NCBI RefSeq assembly: GCF_026342435.1
Contig: NZ_JAPEMT010000001.1
Span: forward strand, 2,474,501-2,538,500
Source: Streptomyces sp. NBC_00237
GTDB taxonomy: Bacteria > Actinomycetota > Actinomycetes > Streptomycetales > Streptomycetaceae
Direction: 5' to 3'
Length of the DNA stretch: 64,000 bases
In this document: piece after piece, positions 62,720-64,000 of the stretch
How the letters are laid out: each line of letters begins with the position of its first letter
Position numbering within the stretch: position 1 is the stretch's first letter
The notes under the pieces: generated by a model
Told to the model about the DNA's origin: nothing
The model's database searches: none
The model's input: the letters and a program-made list of their open reading frames with translations, nothing else
Made by a program: the position numbers and the translations under genes

Positions 62720-63814
62720 ATGACCTCTCCTTCCCGTTCCAGTGTTTCCCCCGCCGGCGTGGAGCTCGCGGCCGGTGAGTTCGCGCCCGACGGCACGTAC
62801 CTGAACACCTCCTCGGCCGGGCTCCTGCCGCGCCGCACCGTCGAGGCCGTCACGACGCTCGCCGAGCGGTGCGCCCTCGGCGTCCGGCCCGACGCGAGCA
62901 CGTACGAGTCCGTCGAGCGGGCCCGGGCCGCGTACGGACGCCTGGTCGGCGTCGCGGCGGAGCGGGTCGCCGTCGGCGCTTCGGCGTCGGCGCAGGTGTC
63001 GGTGGTGGCGGCCTCGCTGGCTCCGGGGGCGGAAGTGCTGCTGCCGGAGGGGGAGTTCTCGTCGCTGGTGCAGCCGTTCGTGGTGCGTCCCGATCTGAAG
63101 GTGCGCTGCGTTCCGCTCGACGAACTCGCCGCCGAGGTGCGGCCGGAGACCGCACTGGTGGCGTGGTCGGTCGTGCAGTCCTCGGACGGCCGCCTCGCCG
63201 ACGACGGGGCGGTACGGGCGGCCGCCGCCGCGCACGGTGCGCGCACGCTGGCCGACCTGTCGCAGGCGGCGGGGTGGCTGACGGTCGACGCTGGGGCGTA
63301 CGACTACACGGTGTCGGTGGGGTACAAGTACTTGCTGTGCCCGCGCGGGACGTCCTTCCTGACGGTGTCGCAGGAGGCCCAGGAGGTCACGCTGCCGGTC
63401 CAGGCGGGGTGGTCGGCGGCCGAGGACATCTGGAACAGCACGTACGGGCCGATCGCCGAACTGGCACGGTCGGCCCGGCGGTACGACACGTCGGTTCCCT
63501 TCCTCTGCTACGAGGCCGCGGTGGAGTCGCTCGCCCTCGTCGAGTCGGTGGGCGTCGGGGTGCTGGGTGCGCACAACGTGGCGCTGGCGGACCGGTTGCG
63601 GGCGGGGCTCCTTGAGCGCGGGCACCTTCCGGTGCCCGCGCCGGGGTCGGCGGTGGTGGCCGTGCCGGGGCTGGGAGAGCGGGCACAGGGCCTGGGGAAG
63701 GCCGGGGTGAAGGTGTCCGCGCGGGCGGGGAACCTGAGGGTGTCCTTCCACCTGTACAACCGGGTGGGGGACGTGCAGCGGGTACTCGCGGTGCTCGGGC
63801 AGGGGGCCCGCTAG
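62720..63814 (+). CDS. Class V aminotransferase-like PLP enzyme
   Basis: A 364-residue fold type I PLP protein. It has YLNTSSAGLLPRRTVEAV at the N-terminus, GASASAQVSVVAASLAPG near 92, ADLSQAAGWLTVDAGAYDYT near 180 and the PLP-binding lysine in VSVGYKYLLCPRGTSF near 197. It ends with GNLRVSFHLYNRVGDVQRVL. It resembles cysteine desulfurase/kynureninase-like aminotransferases; the substrate is unknown. ATG 62720 lacks a clear ribosome site. Its TAG stop overlaps, as CTAG, the stop of the convergent gene. Confidence 0.85.
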   Translation: MTSPSRSSVSPAGVELAAGEFAPDGTYLNTSSAGLLPRRTVEAVTTLAERCALGVRPDASTYESVERARAAYGRLVGVAAERVAVGASASAQVSVVAASLAPGAEVLLPEGEFSSLVQPFVVRPDLKVRCVPLDELAAEVRPETALVAWSVVQSSDGRLADDGAVRAAAAAHGARTLADLSQAAGWLTVDAGAYDYTVSVGYKYLLCPRGTSFLTVSQEAQEVTLPVQAGWSAAEDIWNSTYGPIAELARSARRYDTSVPFLCYEAAVESLALVESVGVGVLGAHNVALADRLRAGLLERGHLPVPAPGSAVVAVPGLGERAQGLGKAGVKVSARAGNLRVSFHLYNRVGDVQRVLAVLGQGAR

Positions 63815-64000
63815 CCCCTCCGGCCCCGTGCCACGGCCACCCCGCCCGCCGCCAGGAGCAGGAGGCCCCCGCCCACCAGGTACGGCGTCGTCGAACTGCC
63901 GCCGGTCTCCGCCAGGTTGACCGGGTCCGCCGTCACCGTCTGCGGCAGCGGGGCCTCGGACGGCGGCGACTTCAGCGTCTGCACGTTCGGCACCGTGCAG
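63811..64000 (-). CDS. C-terminal part of a sortase-anchored surface protein (partial)
   Basis: The frame is open to the window edge, so the 5' part is missing. The visible end has NLAETGGSSTTPYLVGGGLL, a hydrophobic helix (LLLLAAGGVAVA) and RGRRG, which is the LAxTG-hydrophobic-basic sorting signal used by class E sortases in Streptomyces. The upstream portion is Pro/Ser-rich. It is likely to be cell-wall anchored. Its stop codon shares CTAG with the preceding convergent gene. Confidence 0.8.
   Translation of the reverse strand, partial: CTVPNVQTLKSPPSEAPLPQTVTADPVNLAETGGSSTTPYLVGGGLLLLAAGGVAVARGRRG

Noticed and set aside
1..64000. tRNA, rRNA, riboswitch, integrase or plasmid origin
   Set aside because: No cloverleaf-type T-loop sequences, conserved riboswitch cores, recombinase motifs or replication-protein genes were noticed on either strand.

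Overview
The window looks like a core-chromosome segment of a Streptomyces species (Actinomycetota). G+C is very high and third codon positions are strongly G/C, GTG starts are common, and many neighbours overlap as ATGA or GTGA. The gene order also fits: tpiA-secG, pgi, pgl-opcA-zwf-tal-tkt, ctaB/ctaA, sufR-sufB-sufD-ferredoxin-sufC-sufS-sufU-sufT and dapD/dapA lie in the order I know from Streptomyces chromosomes. No tRNA, rRNA, CRISPR array, integrase or phage module was seen.

Layout. 1-6170: end of tpiA, secG, an RbpA-family RNA polymerase-binding protein, an MFS exporter, pgi and two bPH2-domain membrane proteins. 6171-6514: a 255-bp gene-free element with perfect 18-bp terminal inverted repeats (MITE-like relic) and a terminator. 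6515-13132 (minus): the tkt-tal-zwf-opcA-pgl pentose-phosphate operon, which produces NADPH and sugar phosphates beside pgi. 13499-19109: heme O synthase (ctaB), heme A synthase (ctaA), an amidohydrolase-like protein and a two-gene ABC exporter whose junction carries a tandem duplication. 19369-25968: the complete SUF iron-sulfur assembly operon led by its repressor SufR, with a candidate SufR operator on the start codon.

26042-39122: a membrane protein, a DUF3616-like protein, a peroxiredoxin overlapping a decayed MarR gene, a divergent MFS transporter with an intact palindromic operator, the lysine/DAP genes dapD and dapA, an APH-family kinase, a hemerythrin, a lipoprotein, a secreted nuclease/phosphatase and an acidic protein of unknown function.

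39647-49819 is the most unusual stretch. A 765-residue protein fuses a SAM methyltransferase to a class I terpene cyclase through a repeat-built linker. It is a one-polypeptide arrangement of two activities that the 2-methylisoborneol pathway encodes as separate genes. Beside it lies a cassette of a cytosolic trypsin/NAL1-like protease, a stand-alone copy of that protease's N-terminal domain and a small beta-rich protein, followed by an SDR and two Ser/Thr kinases with PQQ-type beta-propellers.

50174-64000: a small stand-alone Tudor-like protein that appears leaderless, a two-domain TerD protein, an epimerase, an MBL-fold hydrolase, a secreted S37 peptidase, a class B penicillin-binding protein, a membrane protein/histidine kinase/response regulator operon linked by ATGA overlaps, an acetyltransferase, a FrnE-type DsbA protein, a PLP enzyme and the 3' end of a LAETG sortase substrate. 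Most convergent pairs are separated by strong GC hairpins with perfect stems.
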